A DNA stretch of 64,000 bases. Origin: Methanobacterium_C sp963845285 (GTDB lineage: Archaea; Methanobacteriota; Methanobacteria; Methanobacteriales; Methanobacteriaceae). The notes beneath the pieces are model-generated. The model did no database searches, was not told the DNA's origin, and worked only from the letters and a program-made list of their open reading frames with translations. Location: NCBI GenBank assembly GCA_963845285.1, contig CAWJRO010000036.1, positions 56,339-120,338 on the forward strand, written 5' to 3'. Positions 8,406 to 17,806 of the stretch are shown piece after piece. A program made the translations under genes and the position numbers. How positions within the stretch are numbered: position 1 is the stretch's first letter; each line of letters starts with the position of its first letter.

Positions 8406-9344
8406 ATTAAGGGAAAGACTAAGTATACATTGATATTTGTTTTATGTGCAATGTTCAGTGTTCTGCCATTTTCAGTGGCTGCTGACACAAGCACAGCAAG
8501 TACCAATGGGAATCAGAATGCGATTCAAACTGCTGCCGGAACTAATGAAGTTTCAGGTTACGGTTTAAAAATAGGAGATAATGGAAGTAAAGTCGTGGAA
8601 TTACAGAAATGGCTTAAAAATCAGGGATACTACGTTGGAGCAATTGACGGGGACTTTGGTCCTTACACTAAACTAGCTGTTGAATATTTCCAAAATGATT
8701 CAAACATAGTAGTGGATGGATGGGTTGCAGATCAAACAGTAGGTGCAATGAATGACCTTACAGGAACTACATTCTCACTATCTCAAAGTACAAGTAACGA
8801 CTCAACCAGTACTGCAGCTACAAAAGCTACAACCAGTAAAGTAGCAGCTAACGATACAACCAGCAAAGCTACAACTTCAAAAGCTACAACCAGTAAAGTA
8901 GCAGCTAATGATACAACCAGCAAAGCTACAACTTCAAAAGATACAACCAGCAAAGCTACAGCTACAAGTACAGCTACAGCTACAAATACAGCTACAAGTA
9001 CAGCTACAGCTACAAGCACAACTTCCAGTTCCTCTTTATCTGAGATTCTTGCAAGTGGTGCACAATACAGTTACAGTCATTCAGCCAGTACAGCATCTGA
9101 AATGGAAAGCATTGGAAGCGGTGACTGTTGGGCAATGAGTGATTATCTGTTCAGCAAACTTTCAGCAGCAGGTATCTCATCAAGGATAGTTCAGTACAGC
9201 ACAGAGTACTCATCAAACCATAGGTCAGTTCAACTGTACCAGAGTGGTGCATGGGTAGACGTTCCATACTCAAGCTACGGCTATGATACTATGTTCCATG
9301 CAACTGCAAGTAAGCCTGGAATGACAGTATTAGAAAGTAGTTAA
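8406..9344 (+). CDS. Secreted PG-binding / transglutaminase-like cysteine peptidase
   Basis: Signal peptide (KYTLIFVLCAMFSVLPFSVAA), then a PG_binding_1 domain (about residues 35-105; GDNGSKVVELQKWL, IDGDFGPYT). Next comes a Thr/Ala/Ser-rich linker of near-repeats, then a C-terminal transglutaminase-fold domain with Cys241 (GDCWAM), His272 (SNHRSV) and Asp285 (WVDVPYS). The catalytic domain resembles that of pseudomurein endoisopeptidases (C71), so wall cleavage or remodelling is inferred. The start is unusual: GGAGGCG (8394-8400), 5 nt, then ATT AAG at 8406. The only upstream alternatives are TTG codons at 8349 and 8352, without a clear SD. Confidence 0.75.
   Translation: MKGKTKYTLIFVLCAMFSVLPFSVAADTSTASTNGNQNAIQTAAGTNEVSGYGLKIGDNGSKVVELQKWLKNQGYYVGAIDGDFGPYTKLAVEYFQNDSNIVVDGWVADQTVGAMNDLTGTTFSLSQSTSNDSTSTAATKATTSKVAANDTTSKATTSKATTSKVAANDTTSKATTSKDTTSKATATSTATATNTATSTATATSTTSSSSLSEILASGAQYSYSHSASTASEMESIGSGDCWAMSDYLFSKLSAAGISSRIVQYSTEYSSNHRSVQLYQSGAWVDVPYSSYGYDTMFHATASKPGMTVLESS
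8806..9026 (+). repeat. Low-complexity Thr/Ala/Ser linker repeats
   Basis: Inside the peptidase gene, the units acaaccagtaaagtagcagc and acaaccagcaaagctacaac repeat in tandem, then acagctaca repeats. They encode a flexible wall-spanning linker (TTSKVAANDTTSKAT type, then TATATNTATS). A slippage-prone, length-variable tract is expected. Confidence 0.75.
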
Positions 9345-9693
9345 ATAGTAAAGCAACGTATTATTGTGCAGAAACATTTTTGAAATTAATATTTCTTTCA
9401 ATGTTTAAGTACAACCATATAATGAGTTTGTAGGTACTAGAACCTATAAAACTCTTATATCCTTTTTTTTATTTTGAAATTTGTTTATTTTCCTTTTAGA
9501 AATTTTTAGGAATTTATCTAAAAAACTTTAACCAATTACTATTAATTATATTATAAAATCGTGTTGTCCATGTTGTCAAAATTTTAATTTAATTAATTGA
9601 CTTAAAATTTAAACATTGTACAACAAATAGAGTACTTCTTTGTAAATGTTAATATCTTAATAAACTAAGATCATTAATTAGAGGTTCTCGTAT
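9345..9693. other. Intergenic, no gene recognised
   Basis: 349 bp of AT-rich DNA. T-rich runs after 9460 (tccttttttttattttg) may terminate the upstream gene. Nothing else was recognised. Confidence 0.5.
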
Positions 9694-11100
9694 ATGTCTA
9701 AAAATAAATCCTTTGTATTGGATGTTGAAATCTCATCCGATTACATTGATGAAATATTGAATTTTATATCCCGAAACTACCTGCAAAGGCAGCCTGAAAA
9801 CTTCAGGAACATCTATAAAACCCGAAATGGACTAATTTTTACAGTTTTTGATAAGGAACTGTGGAGTGTGGATGTAAGGCTTAAGGCATCCAATCCCATC
9901 TCTGTTGATATGCAAGCATCTTCAGACGCACCGGATTCTATTTTAGATGAGTTAAGAGAAGATCTTCTCATGGTAGTTAAGATTTATGAGGAAAACATAA
10001 ACAACTCCACCTTATACTTTGCATGGGTGGAAGGGGAGAATATTATCCCTGAAGAATTTCCTACCGCCCGAAAATGGCTTTCAATTAGACTGTTAACCAG
10101 TAATTTACTTTTATTGTACATTATATTCTTTTTTGTCCTTATTGTTCTTTTCATGCTCTTTGGAGTATACGGGGTTTTTGGATTTATATTTATTCAGTTC
10201 TGCATAGTTTTACTGTCTGATAAAATATTCCAGCGGATAGGAAACTGGAAAATCACTGAAAAAAATCCTTATGTCCATATAGTACAGTACAACCTTCCCA
10301 ACGGGGAAATTGACCAGTTCAAAGAAAAATTTGATAAAGATGATATTTTGCAGATGAAAAGGGAAATATACAAACGATCTTTGGTTGTAGGGAAAGAACC
10401 CACATGTGAGCTTGGTGAAGATGTGTTTGAAAGTTATGGCATGGTATGTAATCCTCAGCACAGATCAGGTAAGGTTGTAAATGTTTACAAAATAGTTAAA
10501 ACTGCAGTTGATAAATTTGGGCTGCCAATGCCCCACATTGTTATCACCAACAACATGGTTCCCAATGCAGCAGCAACAGGTCCCAGCCCAAACAGGGGTG
10601 TGGTAATGATAACAACAGGTCTGCTGGTGCACCTTAAAGAAGATGAGATATTGAGTGTAATTGGTCATGAACTGGGCCATCTTCAGGGAAGAGATCCTTT
10701 GATACTGTTTGCAATAGTTTCAGGGGAATTTATTTTACGTTTAACAGTTTTACTCCCTATTGTACTCATATCACCATTTTTATACATTATTGTGGTTATA
10801 TGGTCAATATTTTTCGTTGCCAAGTTCTTTGAAGCCCGTGCCGACCTGGTATCTGCCATAAAAATAGGACATCCTGAAGTTCTTGCAGAAGCACTCCGTA
10901 AAATAGGTTATCAACGTCTGGCATATGAAAGAAAACCTTCAAGCAGAATTCCCAGCTGGTTAAGATGGGATACACATCCTCCAATTTATTTCAGAATTGA
11001 CAGACTGGAAAAACTCAAAAAACCTGAAGATATCAAAAATCCATTAATAACATCAATTAAAGACGTTTTTGTAGGTTTTAAAGCTGCATTTGGACTTTGA
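9694..11100 (+). CDS. M48-family membrane zinc metalloprotease (HtpX-like)
   Basis: 468 residues. A 130-residue N-terminal soluble region precedes a pair of membrane helices (about 130-170). The zinc site HELGH lies at residues 325-329 and the third ligand is Glu380 in FFEARADL. Two more hydrophobic segments lie between them (about 338-375). This is the HtpX/Ste24-type arrangement for membrane-protein quality control. The N-terminal extension is longer than in ordinary HtpX (about 290 residues) and was not recognised. SD agaggt precedes the ATG. Confidence 0.88.
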   Translation: MSKNKSFVLDVEISSDYIDEILNFISRNYLQRQPENFRNIYKTRNGLIFTVFDKELWSVDVRLKASNPISVDMQASSDAPDSILDELREDLLMVVKIYEENINNSTLYFAWVEGENIIPEEFPTARKWLSIRLLTSNLLLLYIIFFFVLIVLFMLFGVYGVFGFIFIQFCIVLLSDKIFQRIGNWKITEKNPYVHIVQYNLPNGEIDQFKEKFDKDDILQMKREIYKRSLVVGKEPTCELGEDVFESYGMVCNPQHRSGKVVNVYKIVKTAVDKFGLPMPHIVITNNMVPNAAATGPSPNRGVVMITTGLLVHLKEDEILSVIGHELGHLQGRDPLILFAIVSGEFILRLTVLLPIVLISPFLYIIVVIWSIFFVAKFFEARADLVSAIKIGHPEVLAEALRKIGYQRLAYERKPSSRIPSWLRWDTHPPIYFRIDRLEKLKKPEDIKNPLITSIKDVFVGFKAAFGL

Positions 11101-11213
11101 ACGTATTTGGGTAATAAAATTAGTTTAAGGAATTGAAAAAGAGGAAACTAATGAAAAAGAGGAATTTATAAATAGGATAAACTTGGATCTGATTAATAAA
11201 TTCGGGTGATAAA

Positions 11214-12161
11214 ATGAAAAAAACGCTTATTGTCTATGAGAGTAGGTATGGGACTACAGAAAAGGTCAGCAAATATTTATCTCTGGTTCTGGGTCCTGCT
11301 TCTTATTGCAAAACCAGTGAATTTAGTGAACAGTTTAAAGATTTTGACTTTATAATAATAGGATCCCCTATATATAAAGGAGAATTTGATCCAGGGGTAT
11401 CAAAATTTATTCACGAAAACCTAAACTGGCTTAAAAACAGGAAAGTAGCCCTATTTTGCACGTGCTTAAATATTAAAGATGGAAACGAAAGTCTTGAAAA
11501 AATTGGAAACAAAATAGGAAATGTTTCAGATATGATCGTTCTGGGAGGAGTTTTAAAACTTGATGATCTAACTGATGAAGACTTTAAAGCTCTTAAAAGG
11601 TTCAGTGAAATGGTTGGATTTGATTTGAAAGATATGGATAAATTCAACCAGGATAAAGTTATTGACTATGCCCTCAAACTCAAAAACATCAAAGATGAAC
11701 TGGTTGAAAAAATTCCTCAAACAGAACTTAAAGCTGAAATAGAAGAATTTTTATTCAGCCATAACACCTGCACCCTTTCTACATCTTGTAAAGAGAGAGT
11801 AAGATCAACACCTATAGAATACAATTATCATGATGGGGATATTTACTTACTAAGCGAAGGTGGGGAAAAATTTGCCAATATATTATTGAACAACAAAGTT
11901 TCCATAGCAATATATGAAGACTACACTGGAATGAACAATCTCGCAGGGATGCAGATAACAGGCCACGCGGATGTTATTCTTAAAGACGAAAATGAATATG
12001 AAAAGATACTTCAAATTAAGGGCCTGAACTTGGAATCCATTAAAAAAATGCCCATAAACTTGAATATAATAAAAATAAAGATTGAAAAGATTGAATTCCT
12101 TTATTCAAAATTCAAGAACATGGGTTATGAGGCACGGCAGATACTAAATTTAGATGAATAA
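11214..12161 (+). CDS. Flavodoxin-pyridoxamine-oxidase-like fusion protein
   Basis: Two domains. Residues 1-155 are a flavodoxin-type FMN domain (phosphate loop ESRYGTTEKVS; IIIGSPIYKGEF), as in menaquinone-dependent protoporphyrinogen oxidase-like flavodoxins. Residues about 170-315 are a split-barrel flavin domain of the pyridoxamine-phosphate-oxidase superfamily (FLFSHNTCTLST, SEGGEKFANIL, MQITGHADVI). The fusion suggests an FMN redox enzyme; donor and acceptor are unknown. Good SD: GGTGAT, 4 nt, ATG. Monocistronic. Confidence 0.85.
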   Translation: MKKTLIVYESRYGTTEKVSKYLSLVLGPASYCKTSEFSEQFKDFDFIIIGSPIYKGEFDPGVSKFIHENLNWLKNRKVALFCTCLNIKDGNESLEKIGNKIGNVSDMIVLGGVLKLDDLTDEDFKALKRFSEMVGFDLKDMDKFNQDKVIDYALKLKNIKDELVEKIPQTELKAEIEEFLFSHNTCTLSTSCKERVRSTPIEYNYHDGDIYLLSEGGEKFANILLNNKVSIAIYEDYTGMNNLAGMQITGHADVILKDENEYEKILQIKGLNLESIKKMPINLNIIKIKIEKIEFLYSKFKNMGYEARQILNLDE

Positions 12162-12357
12162 AATTTATCATATCAATTAATTCAATGTGATCCTCTATTA
12201 TAACACATTAATATTCAAAATTGGACTTTAACACACAGCTATTGTTGGCATTTAATTAGATAAACAGTACACTAAAAAATGATCTGAGTGATCTAAAACT
12301 TACCCAATGAATATCTTAATTCGATAATCATTTCCTTAACCAAGAACAATTTATATT

Positions 12358-13044
12358 ATGGATCCCGAAGCAACATGGAAACAATTTAAGGGAAAAGAAA
12401 CTCCTTCAACAGTCCAGTTAGATGATTCCTTTTTTAAAATGGTTTCAAAAGGTTCTAAGGTTCTTGATTTTGCATGTGGTTGGGGTAGGATGGCTTTTAA
12501 GTTGCAGGAACATGGTTATGATGTTGTTGGTTTTGATATTAATTCAAATGCTGTAGAAAATGCCCGCCAATATTCAAAAAAATTAAATGAGCTTTATGAA
12601 AACAGTGTAAGTTTTGATGTTGCAAATGCACGAGATCTGCCTTATCCTGAAGGTTCATTTAATGCATGTTTGATGCAGGCGTTCCTGACTGCACTGGTTG
12701 ATCCAGAACACAGAACAATGGTTTTAGATGAAGCTCGGAGGGTTTTAAAAAGGGGTGGAATACTTTATCTGGCAGATTTCGGGCAAAGTTGGGACAATCC
12801 CCTTTACAAAAAGAGGTACTTAAAGGATTTCCCTGAAACTGGGGAAATGGGAACTTTCATTGTAACAGAGGATGGCAGTCCAGAAAGCCCTGAAATTTTC
12901 AGAGCTCACCATTACACCAAAAAAGAGTTAATAAAACTTATCGAACCCAGATTTGAGGTTGAAATGTTTAAGGAAACAGTATTTACAACTTATCATGGAA
13001 ATAAAATTAGAGGTTTTATAATAATAGCCAGAAAGACGGATTAA
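12358..13044 (+). CDS. Class I SAM-dependent methyltransferase
   Basis: 228 residues. Motif I is VLDFACGWGRMAF, the acidic motif II region is VVGFDIN, motif III is NARDLPYPEGSF and the post-motif helix is LDEARRVLKRGGILYLADF. This is the UbiE/Methyltransf_11 style acting on small molecules; the substrate is unknown. tttatatt lies directly before ATG 12358 with no SD, so either this is a leaderless start from an upstream promoter or M28 (12439) is used. The upstream residues look coherent (WKQFKGKETPST). Confidence 0.85.
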   Translation: MDPEATWKQFKGKETPSTVQLDDSFFKMVSKGSKVLDFACGWGRMAFKLQEHGYDVVGFDINSNAVENARQYSKKLNELYENSVSFDVANARDLPYPEGSFNACLMQAFLTALVDPEHRTMVLDEARRVLKRGGILYLADFGQSWDNPLYKKRYLKDFPETGEMGTFIVTEDGSPESPEIFRAHHYTKKELIKLIEPRFEVEMFKETVFTTYHGNKIRGFIIIARKTD

Positions 13045-13168
13045 TTGAATATTTTATAATGATTGTTTTTTTAGTGATTATTTTGAATAAATTTGTGAAG
13101 TATCATTTGAATACTAAACAAATATGGCTTAAAAATAAGATTAAGATAATATTAGGAGAAAATAAACT

Positions 13169-14884
13169 ATGCAAAAAAAGGAAAAACTTCTCCAAACCAT
13201 TAAGAGAATAGATGGACGGGGTTACAAAGCATATAATGACATTGAGGGAAGTTACGATTTTGGAGACTTCAAATTATATATTGATCATGTGCAGAGGGAT
13301 CCATTCGCCAGCCCATCACTTATTAGGGTGGAAATTGACGGTAAGGATGCCACGTTTCCATCTGAATTTTTAAAAAGTTTCCAAAGAATGGTGGCACTGG
13401 AAGATTATATATCCCGAGAATTTCATCATGCCATTGGCAAGTACAGTGAAGGAAGAAGTGGAAGCGGCCACAGCGGAGTTTTTCGCATTGACAGTGGTGC
13501 CCAGGAGATCCTGGAGAGAAGTTGCGTAAATATCAGCCCTCAAAAACTGGAAATCAGGTTTTCAATGGGATTACCCGCAAGGGGGCGAAGAGTTCTTGGT
13601 AAAGCAGCATCCAGTATGTTCATGGAAATTCTCCCAAAAATTGTGGTTGATTCTTGTTTTTACAGGAGCTTAAATCCTGAAAAGGTTGCTAAAGAGGTGA
13701 AGACCTTTGAAGATGCCAACTATATACGAAATCAGCTGGCTGAACTGGGTCTTGTTGCGTTTATAGCCAATGGATCCGTATTGCCCCGGGAAAGTGGAGT
13801 TTCAGACAGGCCAATGAAACATGCTGTTACATTTAAATCACCTGATTCCATGGAAGTAACCATTCAAACCCCAAATTATGGTCCTGTTGTTGGTATGGGC
13901 ATCCCTGATGGTGTAACGCTCATTGTGGGGGGAGGATACCATGGTAAATCCACTCTGCTTCATGCTGTGGAAAGAGGAGTTTACAACCATTTACCTGGTG
14001 ACGGTAGAGAATTTGTGATAACACGTGATAGTGCAGTTAAAATAAGGGCAGAAGATGGCAGAAGAGTTGAAAAGGTAGATATTAACTCGTTTATCCACAA
14101 CCCTCCAATGGGTCCAGATACCCGAGAATTTTCCACGGAAAATGCTTCAGGATCCACATCTCAAGCCGCTAACATCATTGAAGCAATGGAAGCTGGTACC
14201 GAGCTTCTTCTTTTTGATGAGGACACTTCAGCAACCAACTTCATGATCCGGGATGAACGAATGCAACGCCTGGTTGCTAAAGAAAAAGAACCAATAACAC
14301 CATTCATTGACAGGGTAAGGGAGCTTTATGAAGAACATGAAACATCCACCATAATTGTTATGGGCGGATCAGGAGATTACTTTGAAGTTGCAGACACCAT
14401 CATTATGATGGATAATTACAAGCCCTATAACGTCACTGAAAAAGCCAGAAAAGTGGCTGAAGACCTTCCAATCAACAGGATAAGGGAAGTTAATTCTGAT
14501 TTTAAGTTTGGCCACAGATCTCCTCAACCACAGAGTATAAAACCTTTCAAGGGAAGGAAGCTTAAACTGGACAGCCGCGGACTTTCAACAGCCCTTCTGG
14601 GCAGTGAGAACATTGATTTATCCCAGGTTGAGCAGCTCGTTGATCCAAGCCAGACCCGCTCCATAGCCTACGCAATTTACTATGCGTCTCAAAAACACAT
14701 GGATGGAAAAAGATCCCTGATTGATGTGCTTTATCTGGTGGAAAAGGACATCAAAAATAAAGGATTGGATGTTATAGCACCTAAAGGTCGGAAAAATCCT
14801 AATAATCTTGTTAAGCCCAGAATATTTGAGCTAACTGCTGCTATAAACCGGCTGCGCACTTTGGAGATGAAAAAAGTAGTATGA
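13169..14884 (+). CDS. Predicted ABC-class ATPase (PF09818-type)
   Basis: 571 residues. The P-loop is unusual, VGGGYHGKSTLLHA, and comes late (about residues 253-265), after a large N-terminal domain. It is followed by ENASGSTSQAANI as the signature-like region, Walker B ELLLFDEDTSATNFMIRD and a TIIVMGGSGDY switch. This matches the soluble 'predicted ABC-class ATPase' family found across archaea and bacteria; it has no membrane domain and is not a transporter. A role in nucleic-acid metabolism has been suggested for such families but cannot be shown here. SD attaggag, then ATG. Confidence 0.88.
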   Translation: MQKKEKLLQTIKRIDGRGYKAYNDIEGSYDFGDFKLYIDHVQRDPFASPSLIRVEIDGKDATFPSEFLKSFQRMVALEDYISREFHHAIGKYSEGRSGSGHSGVFRIDSGAQEILERSCVNISPQKLEIRFSMGLPARGRRVLGKAASSMFMEILPKIVVDSCFYRSLNPEKVAKEVKTFEDANYIRNQLAELGLVAFIANGSVLPRESGVSDRPMKHAVTFKSPDSMEVTIQTPNYGPVVGMGIPDGVTLIVGGGYHGKSTLLHAVERGVYNHLPGDGREFVITRDSAVKIRAEDGRRVEKVDINSFIHNPPMGPDTREFSTENASGSTSQAANIIEAMEAGTELLLFDEDTSATNFMIRDERMQRLVAKEKEPITPFIDRVRELYEEHETSTIIVMGGSGDYFEVADTIIMMDNYKPYNVTEKARKVAEDLPINRIREVNSDFKFGHRSPQPQSIKPFKGRKLKLDSRGLSTALLGSENIDLSQVEQLVDPSQTRSIAYAIYYASQKHMDGKRSLIDVLYLVEKDIKNKGLDVIAPKGRKNPNNLVKPRIFELTAAINRLRTLEMKKVV

Positions 14885-15258
14885 ATTAACATTTCTTTAT
14901 TTTAGCATTTCATTTCTTTTTAACATATTCTATTTTTTAGATAAATTAACTATTTTTTATAAATATGTTTTATAGAGAATTTCTAAAAACCTCTAAAATT
15001 TAGTAGTATTAACAGTTATAATTTAGTTATCACAAATAATACATCATTTAAGACAATTATTAGTCCTTAATAAACCAATTAAGTCGTTAATAAATATCAT
15101 AAAACTATTTCCAAATATAATATCAACAGTAAATAAAGGTTAATAGAAAATCTCTATAATTTATTTAATGAGCTTTAAAAGTTCAATTTTTTTCTTTTAG
15201 CTTCCGAAAATAAAAGTTACGATTTTGATCTTATATTCATTGGTTAATCCCATTATTT
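14885..15258. other. Intergenic, no gene recognised
   Basis: 374 bp of AT-rich DNA between the ATPase stop and the stop codon of a small minus-strand gene. No structure was recognised. Confidence 0.5.
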
Positions 15259-15405
15259 TCATTTCATTGCTTTTATGTCTCCAGCTGCTTTTGTTATGGT
15301 GCATTTGTCGTTGTGTTCACTGCATTTAAAACAAAAATCTTCTTTTATTGCTTTTAAAGATTTTTCTATATCTTTTTCACTAACTTCTTTTCTGCTTTTA
15401 CCCAT
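15259..15405 (-). CDS. 48-residue Cys-containing small protein
   Basis: Short ORF beginning MGKSRKEVSEKD, with a Cys cluster FCFKCSEHNDKC (C-x2-C-x6-C) that could bind metal, ending AGDIKAMK. The SD ggtgat lies 9 nt upstream of the ATG (15403-15405). It is too short to identify by family. Its upstream region carries the 22-bp element shared with the regulator gene at 16178, which suggests co-regulation. Confidence 0.6.
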   Translation of the reverse strand: MGKSRKEVSEKDIEKSLKAIKEDFCFKCSEHNDKCTITKAAGDIKAMK

Positions 15406-15455
15406 TTTGACATTTATCACCAGCAGTAACACAGTTAATTAATATCATGTATTTA

Positions 15456-15477
15456 ATCGTCATTAAAATGTAGTAAA
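15456..15477 (-). promoter_or_regulatory. Copy 1 of a shared 22-bp element
   Basis: The element starts atcgtcattaaaat and ends taaa. It matches 20 of 22 bases with the element at 16078-16099 upstream of the winged-helix regulator. It sits about 50 bp upstream of the small Cys gene's ATG, at promoter distance. A binding site for the regulator is inferred. Confidence 0.5.
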
Positions 15478-15740
15478 TGCATTTTAGTAACAGCATTTCA
15501 TACGTATTTTTTAATAGATTTTAACAGGTTTTAATAAGAAAAAATTCATAAAAAATATATTTTTTAGTTATTTAATAAAAATAAGAGTTATCAGTTAACA
15601 ATATTTAATTAAACAAAATAATGGATTAAAACAGGATAATGCCAAACTAAGTTGAAGAATAGGTTAAAACTTATAAAATGAGTAAAAAAGAGTAAAAAGA
15701 AATATTTTTTTTTAAATGCGGAAAAACAAGATTAATTATC

Positions 15741-15836
15741 TTAATCTTCCACATCGATCATTTCTCCGTATTCTATCTCAAGTTGGCAGCCTTTAGGACC
15801 GCAGCAGAAATGCTGTAAATCGAATTGCACTAACAC
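15741..15836 (-). CDS. 31-residue Cys-rich peptide (CCGPKGC)
   Basis: GTG start at 15834-15836 preceded by a perfect SD, GGAGGTG, with 5 nt spacing. It encodes MLVQFDLQHFCCGPKGC and then an acidic tail (EIEYGEMIDVED). The CC-GPKGC cluster suggests metal or thiol chemistry, for example a metal chaperone or a peptide precursor; this is inference. An ATG two bases further upstream is followed at once by a stop (ATG TGT TAG), which supports the GTG. It is encoded divergently from the Cys-rich regulator at 16178. Confidence 0.6.
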   Translation of the reverse strand: MLVQFDLQHFCCGPKGCQLEIEYGEMIDVED

Positions 15837-16021
15837 ATTTTCACCTCCATGTAGTTAAAAATATTTCTTATAACTTGTATATTTCGTAAACTGTAGATTT
15901 TTTTTGTGAACTATAAATTTCTGAAACTTTGAATAATTTTGAACTATAAATTAAATTGTATTGAACTAGTTTAATTGTTGTATTTTTTCAGTGCCTCTTT
16001 AGTGGCCCTCAAAGTATCAGG

Positions 16022-16099
16022 AACTATACTTTAATGAGTTACAATATGACCATTGTTATAATATCTATATATACTTGATCGTCATTAAAATATACTAAA
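16022..16099 (+). promoter_or_regulatory. Regulator promoter with copy 2 of the 22-bp element and a weaker inverted copy
   Basis: 16078-16099 repeats the element at 15456-15477. About 40 bp upstream, aactatactttaatga (16022-16037) resembles the element in inverse orientation. tctatatat (16064-16072) could be a TATA box, just before the element. The layout fits autorepression of the regulator gene and control of the divergent 31-residue peptide gene. Confidence 0.45.
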
Positions 16100-16177
16100 C
16101 TATACTTTTATACACAACACTAACTTTTGAAGTTGTGATAGAAACCTTTATTATAAGTTTTGATATAAAGGTTCTTA

Positions 16178-16966
16178 ATGAAACCTGAAAGTAAAATTCA
16201 CGATCAAGAAATTGTGGAGATAAAAGAAAAGTTAGAACTAATGCATAGGGACATAAAACGGATGATGGAAAGTTCCAATCAGGAATATCTAGATTTAATG
16301 ATGTCCAACTTAAAGAAGGATTTTTTAAACTGTATAACGGGGTATGTGTCAGAGGATGTTGAATCCTGCCTTGAAAGGGGTATGGTAGAAAAATGCTCAA
16401 TGAAAGACACATGTAAATCCAAATTCACAGATTTACTGCAGTCAAACACCAATTTTATGAGATGTGATGATGTTCCTGAAGGCGATATAATTGAAGTTAA
16501 AGATACATTAAATAAGATGAGAGAAGGAGCTCCGTTTGAAAAGTGTGAGGCATGTTTTTCTGAAGTTTATGACATATTTGACAAACAGATGAAGTTTATG
16601 CGTTCACTTCAAATTTACAGCACAAACGATGAGAAAAAAAAGGATATTGCTAAAATTTCCGATGAAATTATTGTTAAGGAAGTTCTTGAACCTTTATCCA
16701 ACAAGCAGAGAATTCAAATTTTAAAATCAATGGCTTCGGAAACAAAGACTTTCTCTTCTCTTTCTGAAATAACAGGGCTCAAAGGTGGAAACCTGTTGTT
16801 TCACATCCAAAAACTTCTTGACAGTAACATGATCCTCCAGCGTCATGAACGGGGGGATTATATGGTTACTGAAAAGGGATATAAACTTCTAACATTACTT
16901 ACTGAAGTAAATGAACTTTTAGGAGATATTAAACCCTTAACATTAAGAATAAATGAAATTCAATAA
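16178..16966 (+). CDS. Winged-helix regulator with Cys-rich sensor domain
   Basis: 262 residues. The C-terminal third (about 175-255) is an ArsR-like winged helix (EVLEPLSNKQRIQILKSM, LSEITGLKGGNLLFHIQKL). The N-terminal two thirds hold about eight Cys in CITGYV, ESCLERG, EKCSMKDTCKSKF, MRCDD and EKCEACF, which is a candidate Fe-S, metal or thiol sensor. Flanked by two tiny Cys-rich genes on the opposite strand that share promoter motifs. SD aaagg precedes ATG 16178. The regulated signal is unknown. Confidence 0.78.
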   Translation: MKPESKIHDQEIVEIKEKLELMHRDIKRMMESSNQEYLDLMMSNLKKDFLNCITGYVSEDVESCLERGMVEKCSMKDTCKSKFTDLLQSNTNFMRCDDVPEGDIIEVKDTLNKMREGAPFEKCEACFSEVYDIFDKQMKFMRSLQIYSTNDEKKKDIAKISDEIIVKEVLEPLSNKQRIQILKSMASETKTFSSLSEITGLKGGNLLFHIQKLLDSNMILQRHERGDYMVTEKGYKLLTLLTEVNELLGDIKPLTLRINEIQ

Positions 16967-17052
16967 TGAACTATTTAACATTTGGTAAATCAATAAAACC
17001 CATCAATAAATAATGGAGTAATTACCATTCCATATTTTGCTTAATGTTGGTA

Positions 17053-17730
17053 TTATTCAATATTGGCCACCACAGTACACGGGGCGCTGTCTACTTCTCT
17101 TATCTGCCATGGTAAAACAATTACATTATTTAATTGATCTTCTCTGGAGATTGTATCTAAATTCATATCTTCAATTAGAAGCAAAGATTCGCCTAAATTT
17201 TTTTCTTCTTTAAATGCAGCTATATGGGAAGTTTTTCCTAATTCTTCCTCTTGATAGCTGGTAATTGAGACGCAGTCTATACCGAGACATCGAATACTTT
17301 TGAAGTTTTTTCTTATCCATGGAATAACCTCTGGTGCTATTCCGGGATTGTGGGTAAGATATGTTTTGGGATCAGTTTTTCTGTACTTACCAAATCCTGT
17401 GCGGAAAAACAAACAATCCACATCGTTAAGTTCATCTTCAGACACATCGGCAATGTTTATAAGTTCATCTTTGCCTTTCGGACAGTCCACAATCAAAGGA
17501 TTGTTGAATGTAAGCTCTTGAATATTGTAATCAGATATACTTTTACCTGTTGGAATAAAATGACGTGGGGCATCTATATGGGTTCCGCAGTGATTTCCAA
17601 CGGTTATTATATATGTGTTGTAATCAGCTCCCATAGAAATTTGGTCGTTGGGAGTTATCCTTGGTTTGGTTGTCCCTATATAAAATGGGGTATTTTTATC
17701 AATTGTATAAGAAAGTAAAATGGATCTCAT
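17053..17730 (-). CDS. Cyclase-family metal-dependent hydrolase (kynurenine formamidase-like)
   Basis: PF04199-type fold with the metal motif HCGTHIDAPRHF; the His and Asp ligands lie near residues 47-57 counted from the start chosen here. Family members hydrolyse N-formylkynurenine or cyclic amides; the substrate here is unknown. I place the start at M7 of the longest frame (17730), because the family begins M-x-I-x-D/L-S-x-x-I (MRSILLSYTI) and agtgataac precedes it. ATG 17748 is the alternative. Monocistronic. Confidence 0.85.
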   Translation of the reverse strand: MRSILLSYTIDKNTPFYIGTTKPRITPNDQISMGADYNTYIITVGNHCGTHIDAPRHFIPTGKSISDYNIQELTFNNPLIVDCPKGKDELINIADVSEDELNDVDCLFFRTGFGKYRKTDPKTYLTHNPGIAPEVIPWIRKNFKSIRCLGIDCVSITSYQEEELGKTSHIAAFKEEKNLGESLLLIEDMNLDTISREDQLNNVIVLPWQIREVDSAPCTVVANIE

Positions 17731-17806
17731 GTTATCACTGAGTTCCATTTTATTTTTTAAGTTAATATTTTTAGTTATATATTATTTTAAAGTTTTAATT
17801 AATCCT

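Noticed and set aside
8806..9026. Possible CRISPR-like direct repeats
   Set aside because: Repeats are contiguous, in frame and coding, without unique spacers; no cas genes are near. No CRISPR array was seen anywhere in the window.
8783..9138. Low-complexity frames (Val/Ala/Leu or Gln/Leu) in the linker of the wall peptidase
   Set aside because: They are other-frame readings of the Thr/Ala repeat and have no protein-like composition.
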